DNA of 64,000 nt from Epiperipatus broadwayi (GCA_028023455.1 JAQFVV010012442.1:2452903-2516902), one strand, 5' to 3'. Shown: positions 46,676 to 59,749, numbered from the stretch's first letter. Program-made: numbers and translations. The notes: generated by a model not told the origin, from the sequence alone.

Positions 46676-47266
46676 TATTGAAATTAAACTGAGAGAGTGC
46701 AAATCTCTCAAGCGCTTATGACTATCACTAGCCAATCAGATCAAGCACTGAGACAGAGAATTTCACAAGAAAAAGGTGGTCCACCTTCTTCTTTACTTGT
46801 ATTTCTATATATCCAAGCCAGTCTAAAGTACTTAAATCTGAAAGCGTGAATCTTAAATATCTTCACACTCAACACACTGAGTTCAAATTACAAACACACA
46901 GCATGAAATCTTGCGATTTACTACACAGTAGTTTATCGATGTTATAACTTGCAGCAACGTATAATAAATATTATTTACATATGTTGCTGCAAGTTATAAC
47001 ATCAATAAACTACTGCGTAGTAAATCGAAAGATTTCACGCTGTATGTTTGTAATTTGAATTCAGTGTGTTAAGTGTGAAGATATTTAAGATTCACACATT
47101 CAGATTTAAGTACTTTAGACTGGCTTGGATATATAGAAAGACAAGTAAAGAAGAAAGTGGAACCACCTTTTTCTTGTGAAATTTTCTGTTTCAGTGCTTG
47201 ATCTGATTGGCTAGTGATAGTCATAAGTGCTTGAGAGATTTGCCCTCTCTCAGTTTAATTTTAATA
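46676..47266. mobile_element. Foldback element, about 590 bp
   Basis: Two arms of about 275 bp are near-perfect inverted repeats. The outer ends are TATTGAAATTAAACTGAGAG and its complement, and the inner GTTGCTGCAAGTTATAACAT-type sequences surround a short AT loop at about 46956-46980. No ORF is present. Arms of this size could extrude as a cruciform or give a long dsRNA if transcribed. Confidence 0.7.
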
Positions 47267-47525
47267 ACTGAATATATGTAAATACAGTAACTAAATAGTT
47301 AAAGTTTTTTATCCACTTAGGAGCAAAATAAAAATAAAGGAAGCTATTCTAATATACAAATATAAACATGACTTAATTAACAGGCAAGCAGCAAATGTTA
47401 AGATAATGGAATTGTGGGAAAGTTAGTCTTTCAAAGCTTTAGTTGACTAACATTACTGCGATAATTGAAAGCACTCCTAAGTGGATAAAATTTTTTAAAT
47501 ATTTAGTTACTGTATTTACAAATAT
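47265..47525 (+). mobile_element. PLE tail with inverted pseudo-LTR leader
   Basis: 47326-47424 encodes the end of a PLE protein (KEAILIYKYKHDLINRQAAN, then ELWES-stop). Its 3' UTR follows to 47525. Directly upstream, 47265-47325 is the inverted copy of part of that 3' UTR (CTAAGTGGATAAAA and TTAGTTACTGTATTTACA blocks). The layout repeats the inverted pseudo-LTR arrangement at 1640-3903 in miniature. Confidence 0.65.
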
Positions 47526-47529
47526 TCAG

Positions 47530-47611
<82 letters not shown>

Positions 47612-47617
47612 ATATAT
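47526..47617. repeat. (TA)n microsatellite
   Basis: Nearly pure TA repeat of about 45 units with one TTTA interruption, at the 3' end of the PLE tail. Confidence 0.95.
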
Positions 47618-48765
47618 TGAAGCAGTCAGATCTGAGTTCGATCCTAGCTTCATGACATCTAGCCATAAGCCCACTTCAAACCCTAGTAATAACCTTAAAT
47701 TTCCGATGCAATGGGGCTTTATACATTCAATCCATGCTAATTTACATAAAGAATAACTTATTTCATAAATGCATATTAAAATTAATTAGTTTCAGATTTA
47801 AATTGATCAATTCTATTAAAATTCATGATAGAATTATTCATGAATTTATATATTATAACTGCGTGGATTGGGCATATATATTTGTAAATATTTAAATATA
47901 TATATAATTGTTTAAAAGTTTCATTGTGTTGAAAATGTTTGATTTTATTTTTAAATAATTTGTTAAAGTTTTATTGATTAAAAGCTACATTCTTTTGATA
48001 AGCTTTCAGATTTTCCCTTTCCAAAAACAATAGTTAAAGTTTTATTAATTAGAAAAAAAGATAACAATTTCCTAATTAAAATCATTTTCTGATTTTAAGA
48101 ATTCATTTTCTAATTAGAAAATGAATTCGAGTTAATGAGTTTGAAAGCCTTATTGAAGGAATGTATCTAAAAACAACCGGTAGATATTGTGACATTGGTA
48201 ATGAAAGAAGCGCTAGCCCAAAGGCATCAAATACAGTAGTATATATAGCTCTGAAAAGTTTTGAGAAGAAAAAAATCCATCTTTGTTGTAGAGAAGTGCA
48301 GTGAACTCTATGTGTTTAAAAATCATAAATTTAAATAGTGTTTTGATCATGGTGAAGGGCTAAACCATCAGTAATCTGGCTGCGGTTCCTGAAGCCCTTT
48401 GAGAATCTTCAATGAAGCTGCTAAAGTCTTTCCAGACAAATCAGGCTGAAAATTCATTAAAATACTGTTCAAGTATTTGACCAAATGGTGCCTATGTTTT
48501 CCTCACCCGGACATGTAAACTAAGGGAACCAGCCCCGAAAGAAATGGGTAATATATTTCCATAATGAACCTTAAACTTTCTGGCCAGTGCCAAACTTTAT
48601 TTTACACTTCCCTTAAGAGCTCTTTTCATTCTTTAATGTAATAATCTCTGTGTAACACCTTTTATTTATGCTATTTTAAATTAGTAATTTTCTAAATCTC
48701 TAGTCTTTAGATTTAACTTTCCTTCATTACTATGGTGGTTCATTTACTAAACTATATATATATAT
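47618..48765. other. AT-rich non-coding DNA with a TATA-like region
   Basis: No gene was seen. GTATATATAGCTCTGAAAAG at about 48239 resembles the TATA region at 25804-25820 (GTATAAATAGCCCTGAAAA), so the two may be copies of one promoter-bearing repeat. A B-box-like GAGTTCGATCC at 47633 has no A box. Confidence 0.35.
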
Positions 48766-50418
48766 TGTGTGATTTATTAATGTCGTTTATTTTAATTATA
48801 TGCCAATAATCTATCGACTCGATAAACTCCTTTGTTCTATTTGCCTTATGCAGAAAATATAATATTAAATCTGATAATAATTCTTGTCCATTGGAACTAG
48901 GTTCATACAGTTCTATTAATCATCGAGTCAAAAGAAATTATTAAATGTTTGTTATTTTTATAGTAAATTATTAGCTCCGTTTTTCACCTATGTCCCCAGC
49001 TCCTATCTAATTTACAAATGTTTATATATTCATATATATAATGTTAAAATGTTTTTTCTCGTATTCACCAATATTTATTTATTCACGTATAATCTAAAAT
49101 GTTTTTGTAAAAAGGGTAGATAAAGGAATCAACTAAATACATTCTAATTCAGATTGTTTTCACTGTCTATTAATATTCGGGAGGGGCACTATATTTGGGG
49201 CATGATGAATATAATTTTATAATGCGTTAAAATAGTTTTAGTTAAAAGCTCATTTGACTTTAATTAAATTGATCAAGTCATCACATAGAGCATTCTATCA
49301 CTGGGTTTTATTTTTCAAATGGTGACTAGCAAGTCATCATCTTCAACGTTGCTGGCGTAGGGCTATCTTTCATTTCGTTAGGCTTGTCGGTGATAATATT
49401 TCTGTTATTTTAATTTATCGAGGAAGAAAGCACTTCCTCCTCCGCTCATGTTATATTTGGAACACCAAAGGCTCATAGTTACAACTCGGCCTGGCTTTCC
49501 CGTGTTCCCATCTATTTAAAGGGCATAAGACTTGTCAAATACAAGCTGCCATACTACTTTTAAATCACTTCTCCTTAAAGGGCAGTAAGACTTGTGAAAT
49601 GCAAGCCACCATAGGACTTAGATCATTGACCAGCTATTGTCTTTCAATTTCATTTTATAGCTCATAATTCATCAGCACCGTTGCCTCTCTGTTCCGGTAA
49701 AGCCCGCTCTGATGCTCGTAATTCATGATCGAAGTGATTTCAGTTAAAGTCCAACAAATTCTCCATTATATCTCAAAATAAGTTTTCTAATAAAGATTAA
49801 AGTTATGCCCTAAAATACGTATCCTGCTCTTCATGAATGGATTTGCGAATGTGAAAATAAATATCACATTCTTCCGTATGAAATTAGAGTAATAATTTCT
49901 TTTACAACTAAATACCTTTATCTGCCTTTATTTTCTTGTTGGGGGCATAGACATAGAATTCCAAAATATTATGTAATACTCATTGGCATATAATAAGGAC
50001 CGCCACTCTGATTATAATTATAAACTTTGTTTAAGGACTAGAAGTGATTAATATAATCATTATTTAAAATTCAAACAAAACAAATTATTATTATTAAATA
50101 TTTTCTAAACACACTTGGTTTCTTAGTTCTTAATTTTTTTATAATTATTTTAATGTTAAGGCCCGCTGTCTGTGTTGACAACATGAACATATACATGTGA
50201 TTCGGCTTAAAAGTATTTTAAGTTAATTATCCGATATTAGCCAGTTCAGGGGTCTCTAATCCTCACCAACTGTTGAGCTAGTTTCTTGGCACATAGCACT
50301 GTGCTGTCGATTTAGATGTCTACCAATCTGAGCTGGTGTGTTGGGTTTGAATTCAGTTTGGTTCAGCTGAGTTTGAATCCGACTTGCAGTTTAGATGGTG
50401 GGTTTTTTGACTGGTACA
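48766..50418. mobile_element. (TA)n-bounded TG...CA segment, possible solo LTR (1653 bp)
   Basis: Starts TGTGTGATTT after (TA)n and ends CTGGTACA before (TA)n, with ATAT on both sides. The length is close to the 1.83-kb LTRs at 10689 and 15455. An internal direct repeat of about 50 bp, period about 60 (TTAAAGGGC...AAGACTTGT), covers 49514-49626. No coding potential. At the right end, GGTACAATATATATAATATTGTACC is a palindrome over the junction. Confidence 0.3.
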
Positions 50419-53230
50419 ATATATATAATATTGTACCGGGCAAAACATGTTGATCAATCTAACAAGAGCTGGAACTCACAAAATGTACTTCAAGCCCGAG
50501 ATTTAGATCAGGGACCAACCTGAATTCGAACCCATTCTCTAAGCCCCAGATCAGATACATAATGGATACCATAACAATGATGGCACACAAGAATTTATTT
50601 TAAATCTGGCCCACTAGCAGAGTGGAGAAGACAATTAGACATCTATTAACTATGACTTAACTAAAATATATACATGCATAGCTGAATGTGTGGATGTGGT
50701 GAAAGAGGAATTCAAAGTACTCAAACAAGTTAAGCAATAAATATTACGTTAATATAATGACAAATTATTTACATACATTTATATATTGATTTCATACATT
50801 AGTATGTGTGTGAATGAGAAAGCGGTCTATCAAACAATAGATAATTATATATTGTCATTCACGCTAAATTTCTCATATGCTCTTTATTAACTAAATAATA
50901 TATTATAAATAAACACTCATCTTTGGTTGATCCAATATTAAGATGCCAATTGATTATTAAAAAGAATTCACATAAAATTGCTATTAACACTTTGGGTTAT
51001 GGTTCTGAAGTATGGTGACTAACATTATTTCAGGGAGCATTCTGAGATTCATAACAGATATAATATAAACCATTTTCACACCATTATGTTTATGAAAATA
51101 AATAAAATACATTTCAAAACATATTTGATTATATGATAAAATACTTAATGGGAAATTGTTTTAATTAGTGCTGGTAAGAAGAACACTTTATTTCCCCCAA
51201 GGCAAATACTCTTAAATAGATAAATAACAAATTATGCCGATGGGGTTGTATAATAAAACTAAAATATTATATTAGTAATTAATCTAGCTAGTAATATTTG
51301 GCATTTATATATATATATTGAGCAGAGTGCAATTTTAATATTATTACAGCACTAAAATTAGGTCATAAGCAAATAAAATAACATGAATAAGTAGCGGTAC
51401 TAACATAGGCAGAGAACTCAAACATAAGGTCATGCTTCTGGATGAAAAATGAAATTTAACACCCCCTTTTCTAGGGCAGTGCTTAGAGAAAAGTGGATAG
51501 GCATGGCATGGATCAGACATTTACTGGTATAACCTATGTGAGAGGCCTTTTTTTATGAAGAAGTGAATATGTATAGCATGTGCCAAACTTATGGGAATCA
51601 CTGCCAGAGGCATTTTTATATGAAATAAATGGTCCTGAAAAAATTAACTACCCTCAGGACAAGGTTTGAAAAGAAATCTATGGGTTTGAATTTGTCACAA
51701 CTCCCAGATTAATAAGCACATATATATAATAATGAAGATGTGTCAAATGTCAGTAATGCAGTATGAATGAATGTTACTAACAACATGAAATATGATTTAC
51801 TGCTTTAAAATAAATGATCCTTAGACAAATAATATGCTATGCAGTTATAATATATATAGACACAAGATTTTATTAAAATCTAAAATAGTAAAATATTAAA
51901 ATTTACCCCCTTGTCTTTTCTGATATTTAAAGTAATTTAATCCCATCTTCATGGTTTTTATAGTAACTGGAATATTTAATACAATATTTGAAATTTTAAG
52001 AGTATGGAAAATAAAAGAAGACTGGCAGTTATAGAAAATAATTAATGGGTCACTCTTTCAGAATTTAATAAAAAAATCATTTTAAAAGATTTCAAAGCAT
52101 TAATTAGCTTGAATGGTGGATTTACCCTGGGTAAAATTACTTTATTTTATTCGGAGTTGAGCAAATAATTTTATAATAAACCAACATAAAATGTTGATTC
52201 GTAAAAACAAACTGGTGAACATATATCACATAATATATTTTAAGGGAAAGTTAAAAACCTTAATTAATGGAGATTTAATTGAAAGGCAAAAAGGATTTTA
52301 GAAATTAAGTTTGCCGGGTTGCTGGAAATTGGCATATTAATAATAAGCAAGCAGATATATAAATCAAATGATAAATACATATAAATAAATGATAGCACCA
52401 AAGTTAAGGAAAGTTAAGAGCATATGAGTAAGAATTAAATTTATAGAAATTACTTAAGAGCAAATTACATATTAAAACAAAAACAAAGTTAAATAATATA
52501 TTAGAAGAAATCTGGATAGATGAGTTAGGCTAGATTTAGTTTGAGGTGACAGCTTGAAAAGTTACATTGCAATTTTAAGAGTTTAATTTAAAGTATGGCA
52601 TGTGCACAGCAATTCAAATGCAAGTTCTTCAGTGGCAGCAAGCTTCTATTAGCATTTAAAGTTCTTAGGTCATGCTTTTACTTCACTCTTGGGCAGCAGA
52701 AGATGATGACCCAAGAGGGCTGAGAAGAGTGGTGGAGTTACTACTATGTCATTTATAGTTTACAGTGATGTGTAGCATGTTATCAATACAGTTCTCTCAA
52801 TAGTAGCTAATCTCCTGGTGATTTAAAATCCAGCCATTTTATACTCTGCCCAGGTATTGGAAGAATGTAATCTTTAATCTAACAGAAATTTTACATTTCT
52901 TTGTCCATTGTTTTTGAAAGATGCAACTGTTAGATAACATTCCAAAAATATATTCAAATGTCTATAACAAAAGAAAATCTTTAATCTTAATCGTCATTTC
53001 ATTTTAAGTAAAAACTTTAATTAAAAATTCCTTCCTTATATTAAAACAATAGTGTTTCCAGCCATTTAATTATTTTTGGACAATTAACGGTTGCATCTTT
53101 CATCTTGGATTTTATAATATATACATTTTAAAAAGAAAAACAAACAATTTAAAATGAAAAGTTTTAAAATGATGTACAATAAAATATTTATTAAAAAAAT
53201 CAATATTTTGTTACTATTTTGCTCCTATCT
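50419..53230. other. AT-rich non-coding DNA
   Basis: No gene, RNA or well-bounded repeat could be supported. Short TA tracts occur at 51306-51318, 51720-51728 and 51848-51857. Confidence 0.5.
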
Positions 53231-53371
53231 ATATATATATATTTGAGCTGCACCTATGTACTTTAATAAAAAAGAACTAATATTTAATAAAAAAGAATTA
53301 ATAATAATTTTAAAAATGTTGTTGAAATGTTAAAATTTACTAACTTAGGTGCGCATCTCAAATATATATAT
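53231..53371. mobile_element. Small TIR MITE, 141 bp
   Basis: Inverted ends ATATATATATTTGAGCTGCA and (inverted) ATATATATATTTGAGATGCG extend through CACCTA. The centre is AT-rich and non-coding. TA flanks would suit a Tc1/mariner-type target, but the family is not fixed. Confidence 0.5.
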
Positions 53372-56300
53372 TGAAACGATAACTTTCCAAGCCCCTATCA
53401 TTTCACCATCAAACCTAATGACACTCTCATCTGTGCTATGTTCGAACCTATTTAAATGTTAATAAATAGAAAATTCGTTCATGTCTGTATAAACAGCATT
53501 ATATATTTACATGCGAACCAACGCTATAATTAGATAGCATTAGTAAAATTATAGCGTACTAAATTGATTTAATAATTCTAAAAATGTTCGTTATATTATT
53601 TAAGTTAAGAGTAAATTATTAATTTTGTTGTTTAATATTGTAATTTCATATGTGGATATATAATCTGTGCTATATAGAAGAAAGACATGATTTAAAATAT
53701 GTAAAAGCCATTATCTAAAAATAATATTAAATGTCTAAAAATTGTTAAAAGATTTCTTGTTTTAAATATATTTCAGGGAAAAAGTTTTTCGAAAATATAT
53801 TTAAATCTATATCAAAATGTTTGTAAATTATTTTTAATAAATATGTTAAAAATGTTTTCGTTTTAAAAAAATGTTAAAAGGTTGTTTTTAAATAGAAAGA
53901 GTTTCTATTATATGTAAGATTAAAAATAAAAGCTGGTCAAGTAATTAAAAGATTTTTGATTGTAAACAAGTGTCATTAACGACCACACCTGGAATTCGTA
54001 AAAAGTAAAACTAGTTCAAAATTTACTAATTAAAATCTCCTTAGATAAGAGTAAGTTATTTTAAAATCTAAATTGGACAATTGTTTGCAACAAAAAATCT
54101 TAATTATAATAGCTTATGGAATGTTTCTAACATAAGTTATCTAAGATCTGGATTATAAAATTGAAAAATATTTAATTAAATTCCTGAGTTTAGTGAGTCT
54201 TGAGGCGAGAGATTCCGATAAGGAAAACATATAAATACTCTGTATTTTTTAACAAGGGATGGAGAGCCATATTGTTAGTGAGAATTGCAGCCAGTATTCA
54301 CAATTGTTAATGTTTAACATGTCTGGCTAAAAGCAGGCATCTTGTTGCTGTTACTCCGCGGGAGAACAGGGTTTCTCTCGTCGAAATGCCTAAACCACCA
54401 TCATGCCGCTAGCAGAGATCAGCCTAACAAAATGGGAAAGATGATGCCACCAGCCGCCCAGTAAAACTCAGCAAAACTACAGCCAAGAACTTGCAGTCCA
54501 GATTAATAATACTGGTACCGTTTTATTTTTCAAACCGCAGAGCTCTGTGTAATTCTGTGTAAATGTAAATAATATCTATCTAAGTTAGCTAACTTTCTTT
54601 TAAAATAATGATAAAGCTAAATGTAACTAAAACTTAAATCCATTTAATGAATATTTTAAATATGTCAATTGCTATCCAAAATTTCATGTTGTTAAAGTTT
54701 AAATAATCTGAGTAATTTATATTTTCCTTTCATTTAAAGTACATTATAAGCATCTAATTTAAAGTTATATCACTCCAGTTGTGTCTATATTTCTTTGCTT
54801 ATTTTAAATGCTTATTATATTTTATATGCCAATATTTCGAAACAGTCGCACTTAATTTCATCTTTTTAAGAAGATATTATTTGAAAATCTTTGTGTAAAT
54901 TCTTTATTGCATCAACTCTCTGCGCTGTTTCGAAATCCTATATTTTTTATTATTTAAATGATTTATTATGTGAAATGTGGCTCTGTTAATCAACCTTTTA
55001 AAAAAACTTAACTTGATAAGTTTATTTAAGAATTAAATTTAGCCTTGATCGTATTTATACGTATATTTGACATTTAAATTCTTAAGTCCATAGAAATATA
55101 CTTTCCCTCCTTAAATATTTATTCTCTATAAGTAACTTAATAGATCGAGCATGTGAAAGTACAGATGTAGTAATATCCCCTTTTGTAGCATAGATGTTTA
55201 TTACCAGGCTACACAAGAGTTGGTCCCAATTTGATAGAGCTAATATGCTATTAACTCATATTTCATAGTATGAAATATACTATTCTTTGCTTGGTGAATG
55301 TGATATTATTTTATAAAAATATTCTCGTTTTGCTGCTATACATAATATACATATCTCAAGATGGAGCCACGGCGTTACCAGCACATCTTTTCTTATAGGG
55401 TAGAGCAGTAGTGAAGCCTGAGCCAAGGCCAGGTTAGCACGTAAGTCCCCCACCATTCCTGAAAATAATGTTCCTTTCACGCAGCATTGCTATCGGTTAC
55501 AGGGTACCGGCGTTTGTCACAAGAACCCTGAAGTTATTTCATCCATCCGCAGAGCGACTTTTCCTATTATCGTTTACCTGTGCCATAGCGCATTGGTAAA
55601 ATCTTATGCAGCCAACTCTCCCACCTTAACATAACGCTCTCAGCATTCTGAAATTTTCTCTTGAAAGCCATGTTCGATCGATCATTACTTGAGCTGGTTT
55701 ATGCACTCGTTATTAAATTATATTGTATATTTTAGTAAATGAATTCATGATCAAAGTTCGATATAATTATTTATCTATCAGCCACCGATGTAAAAAGATT
55801 TGGCTTATCGAGATTTATAGATATAACGTAGTGATTAATTATGTATTAATTGAAAAGCAACTCATAAGATGGGCACATGTTAAACCCATTTATGAAAATT
55901 AAATGAAAGTATTTATATAAAGCTATTTTGAATTGTATAAAAATTATTTATATAAAGCTATTTTGAACTGTATATAAAAAGAGAATGTGTTCTCGTAATT
56001 ACCAAATGTTTGCGTACATTCTACGCTGAATGCTGTTGTAAATAAGTGATATATAGCTATGCCAATTGTAAATAAATATATAATTAATTTAATGTATTTC
56101 GTTCTCTGTTTCATTCTTGATCTAATTCAATCCATTTCTATTTATTATTTATAGCCTATATATGTGAAAACTATGCATTAAGTTAAATTAAATTAGTGAT
56201 ATTTTAGTCAATTAAGAACCTCTCTTTTAAATATCAGAGTCTTATTGCTTCTCCGTGACCTATGTCGGCCATGTGGAAAGAGGTATACTACATGTAATTT

Positions 56301-56458
56301 CAAGGTGGTCATTCATAGGGTCTTGAGTCTTGGAATCCTGGCTTACGAGTTGAAGTGTGGTTGGACTCAGGATGTCACAGTCCTAGTCTGGTCAGCTTCG
56401 GTCTCTTTTGCTTGGATTCTGAATTCTGTTACGCGAATGTACAAACTTGACTGTTACA
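53372..56458. other. (TA)n-bounded TG...CA segment with TATA box, possible LTR
   Basis: Begins TGAAACGATAACTTTCC after (TA)n and ends GACTGTTACA before a (TA)n. A TATA box (CATATAAATACTC, about 54228-54240) is followed by GC-richer DNA (54250-54540), and another GC-richer island lies at 55340-55660. No protein-coding frame was convincing; the 66-codon frame at 55280-55480 and the 83-codon frame at 56245-56496 have no recognisable motif. Length is 3.1 kb. Confidence 0.25.
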
Positions 56459-56536
56459 ATGTATATATATATATGAAAATGTTATATATAGAGTAAGTTA
56501 AAAACAAACTCTTATGAAGCTTCAAAAATACCCTCA

Positions 56537-56579
56537 ACCTCAGACCGCGGTTTCTGCCTCTAGCATCATCAGTGAGGTG
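56537..56579 (-). ncRNA. Hammerhead ribozyme, type I
   Basis: Minus-strand order: stem I 5' strand CACCTCA, CTGATGA, stem II TGC/GCA, GAAA, stem III CC-GC-GG, UC, and stem I 3' strand TGAGGTT (six of seven pairs). The core is complete. The stem III sequence CCGCGG is self-complementary, which would allow dimer formation. Confidence 0.75.
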
Positions 56580-56644
56580 CTAGGGAATAAAAATACTAGA
56601 ACTAGTCCAGCATTTTATCAATGCCTAACTATTGAGAAGAAAAT

Positions 56645-56674
56645 CTGATGACGCTAGAGGCAGAAACCGCGGTC
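56645..56674 (+). ncRNA. Hammerhead core in the inverted arm
   Basis: Plus-strand CTGATGA, stem II CGC/GCA (two pairs), GAAA, CCGCGG and TC are present, but the sequence 5' of the core does not pair with the 3' side. Stem I is therefore missing and activity in cis is unlikely. Confidence 0.5.
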
Positions 56675-56800
56675 TGAGGTTGAGGGTATTTTTGAAGCTT
56701 CGTAAGAGTTTGTTTTTAACTTACTCTATATATAACATTTGTAAATAGGAGCTTTATTAAAATTAGGTCATCTGACTTGATTTTTTATCAAATATATATG

Positions 56801-56866
56801 AAAAGAAAGTTACTGTTAACACTAACTGAAATAATTATAGAAAATATACAAACCATTATACAATAC
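56801..56866 (-). repeat. Copy of the hairpin-MITE flank seen at 24345-24415
   Basis: TTACTGTTAACACTAACTGA and CAAACCATTATACAAT blocks match 24345-24415 in inverse orientation. In both places the sequence lies next to a hammerhead-bearing repeat. Confidence 0.6.
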
Positions 56867-58413
56867 ATGGGTAAAAAGTAATAAAGACCATAAATGATAT
56901 TAGTATTATATGGATTTGGCAATGCAAAAAGAAAGATACAGTTTTTAATATTAATTTCAATGAGATGTTCCAAATATTTTAGTTCTAAGAACCAATTTAT
57001 GAATTTTTGATAAGTGAGGAAATATTCCTATGGAGCATTGACTCAGAATTATTTTCCAATTTGAGAAGCCGAAGGTCGCCATTACTTCATCCCAATATTT
57101 AAGTTTGTTTTTAAACAAAGAAAGTAAGGTGAAAATGTATTTGATCATAGATATTAGATATTTAAAACCATCTTTTATATCTGAAGACTTGGAAATATGG
57201 ACTTATGTGTTTCTTTATCTTTAACTATCATTTTATATTTGTTTACATTAAGGTCATCCATAAAAATCTTGACAACAGTTCTTAATCTTACTATATCATG
57301 ATTTACCTTCATGACATCTTAGGCATTGTGCTATTTGAGATTTATTGTCTACCATATGAATTTGAATTTAAGCCATTCTTAAATTTAAGCTGCAGTAGGA
57401 TTTTAAAATTGGAAATTGAAAAAAAATATATAAAAGATTTTAGAACATACTTTAGTTTTAATCATAACTGTCTCTCTCATTATTGGTAAACTCTTAATAT
57501 GTAATTTCTTTATATAAGATATAAGAACCGCATCATTTGCAAAATATCTTCAATTTTTAGGCCCCAAAAATGATTTTCTGTGTTTTTTAAACATAAATGA
57601 CTCTTCTTCACGGCTCTTCAATGAAGAAAATTTCTTACATCAACTGTAAATCCTTTACCAGATGCATGATTTCCAATTTCTACAGTGCACTATATAACTT
57701 TTCTTTTGAATTCAGCATCTTATGTAAAGTGTTTTTTCTTCATTAAAGAGTATGAGTAATAAAAAAAACTCAAAAATAAAATATGGCCATATATAATATG
57801 ATTAATATGGTCAATTTACAATGAATTTAAAATAGGTAACTAACTATAAATAAAAATATTATTTATTTAATACATCAATCTGTTTTTTATTCCTTAATGG
57901 AACCTTTTTAAGATGTTTCTTTTTACACAATCACATGACCAATTTAGTTACCACAACATCTCCCAATGACATTATTTTTATTACATTAAATGTAATTGTT
58001 CAAATACATACATAAAATATAATTAGTAAAACACAAATATACACATAAAAATAATTAAACTTATTACAGTCCTTTTCCCCCTTACAATATATATATATAT
58101 ATATAATTAAAAAAACAATAATAATAATCCCTTCTATTTTTAAAATTGTAACTCTAAAGTGTCCAATAATCTATCCCCTTCACCTCCAATTGTGCTGGAC
58201 CTTTAACCATGTTTACATATTTGTTTAAATTTCCTTGAATATACAAATTCTCATAACATTTTTTCTTTGTAATTTTTAACATACTTTTATTATCTGAATA
58301 TTTTGTTTCCAATTCATTTTATGTTGAGTATCCCAAAAAGGTTCATATGGCTCTGATACCTTTTCAGTTCATTGCCCTATCATCCTCCTTACCTCATTCC
58401 ATGGCTATCTTTC
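56867..58413. other. AT-rich non-coding DNA
   Basis: No gene was supported; a (TA)n tract lies at 58086-58104. Short frames at 56957-57148 and 57298-57489 show no motif or splice context. Confidence 0.5.
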
Positions 58414-58476
58414 CTGCCTGATATATATATATATATATATATCAGATATATATATATATAGACATGAATTTGCAAT

Positions 58477-58510
<34 letters not shown>

Positions 58511-58512
58511 AT
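58414..58512. repeat. Compound (TA)n with short palindrome
   Basis: Three TA tracts are separated by CAG and by GACATGAATTTGCAATATC. TGCAATATCATATATA and its inverse TATATATGATATTGCA form a perfect palindrome over the third tract. Confidence 0.8.
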
Positions 58513-59749
58513 TGCAAAAGTCACAACTAATTTTATAAACAAACCTACCCTACTTTTAATATTACCCTTCATTGTTGAGTTACACTTCCATTTCTCTAAA
58601 CATTCATTATTTTCCCGTCCAATCTTAATATCATCAGGTAACTTTACTTTTATCAATGTCTTAGGCAAATGATCTGAATATGTTATTGAAACCCACTTCC
58701 TATTTTTATGTCTAAGCATTACACTATCTTTTCTATTATTATTATTTCTGAAAAAAAAATTATACATTTTCTTTTACATCACATAATATTATAATCATTC
58801 TTAACTTCCAATTTCTGTTCAAATGTTTCTTTTATATTCAATGTTAACCAATCACTTCTTAACTTAAATCCTTTCAAACCCACCATTTTCTGTGATCATG
58901 GCCCATAAGAATTTAGAACAGTTCATAAAAGTGATAACAGGGAATCCCCTGAATAAACTATCAACAATCATAATACTACGTTCATGCATAGAGTGTAAAG
59001 GAAAGATTTAATTGTTAGGGAATGGGAGATCAGAAAGAAGATATTAAAATATTTGCTTTGAATTTAAACTGCACCTTAATATTATGACTTCAAAATTTGA
59101 ATAAAAATTGCAGCTTAAATTCAATGTAATATGGAAAATGCTTAGAAGAGCAAAAAGAGGTAAAAAGAAAATACAGCACAGATTATTTCATTATATGAAT
59201 ATAACTACTGCAACTAAGTTAGCTGCATATAAAACTATTTTACTTATTGTATGGATGTGAAACTAGGATATTTGATCGACACAATACAAAGACATTAGGA
59301 TTTTTATTAAAGATTCTATAAAATTTTAAAATTTAATAAGATTATAAAACCAATCAATATATTCTTCCACTTGTTGAATTTGATATTATATAGTCCACTA
59401 TTATAAAATCATACCTTCATTTGATCAGTCATAAGAAATGAATGATCAACATATGCTAAGAGGTTATTATATAATAGATTTTCGTATGGTTTCAGGCAGA
59501 TCCTGTTTGCTTTATAAAGACCAAATTTATTTTTGTTATTACTTATTATATTCCGAGTTCGGAATTAAGTAAATTTGATTAAAAATCCTCAGTAAGTGAA
59601 GCTAACAAGAAATTAAAAGCTTTTAATATATTTTGTAAAACATTCTGGTGAAATTGTTACTATATATATTACTATTAGCATAACATTCCAATTCTTTTAA
59701 TTCTATATATTTAAGATACATAGTTTAGATTGACCAACAATATCTACAC
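58513..59749. other. AT-rich non-coding DNA
   Basis: Nothing could be named here with support. Confidence 0.5.

Larger units (their letters stand above)
56485..56738. mobile_element. Palindromic hammerhead-bearing repeat
   Basis: Two inverted arms (about 56488-56570 and 56650-56735) share AGAGGCAGAAACCGCGGTCT and AACTCTTATGAAGCTTC-type blocks. Each arm carries a hammerhead core, on opposite strands. The centre includes the GCATTTTATCAATGCC block shared with the repeat at 4000-4260. Short (TA)n tracts lie at both ends. Confidence 0.65.

Noticed and set aside
47443-47655. 70-codon frame of alternating Y and I
   Set aside because: It is only the translation of the (TA)n microsatellite.
50340-50375. 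tRNA-like B boxes (GAATTC and GTTTGAATCC contexts)
   Set aside because: No A box at tRNA spacing; at most SINE debris.
58405-58767. 120-codon frame on the minus strand
   Set aside because: Its end is TA-repeat translation and the rest has no motif or splice context.
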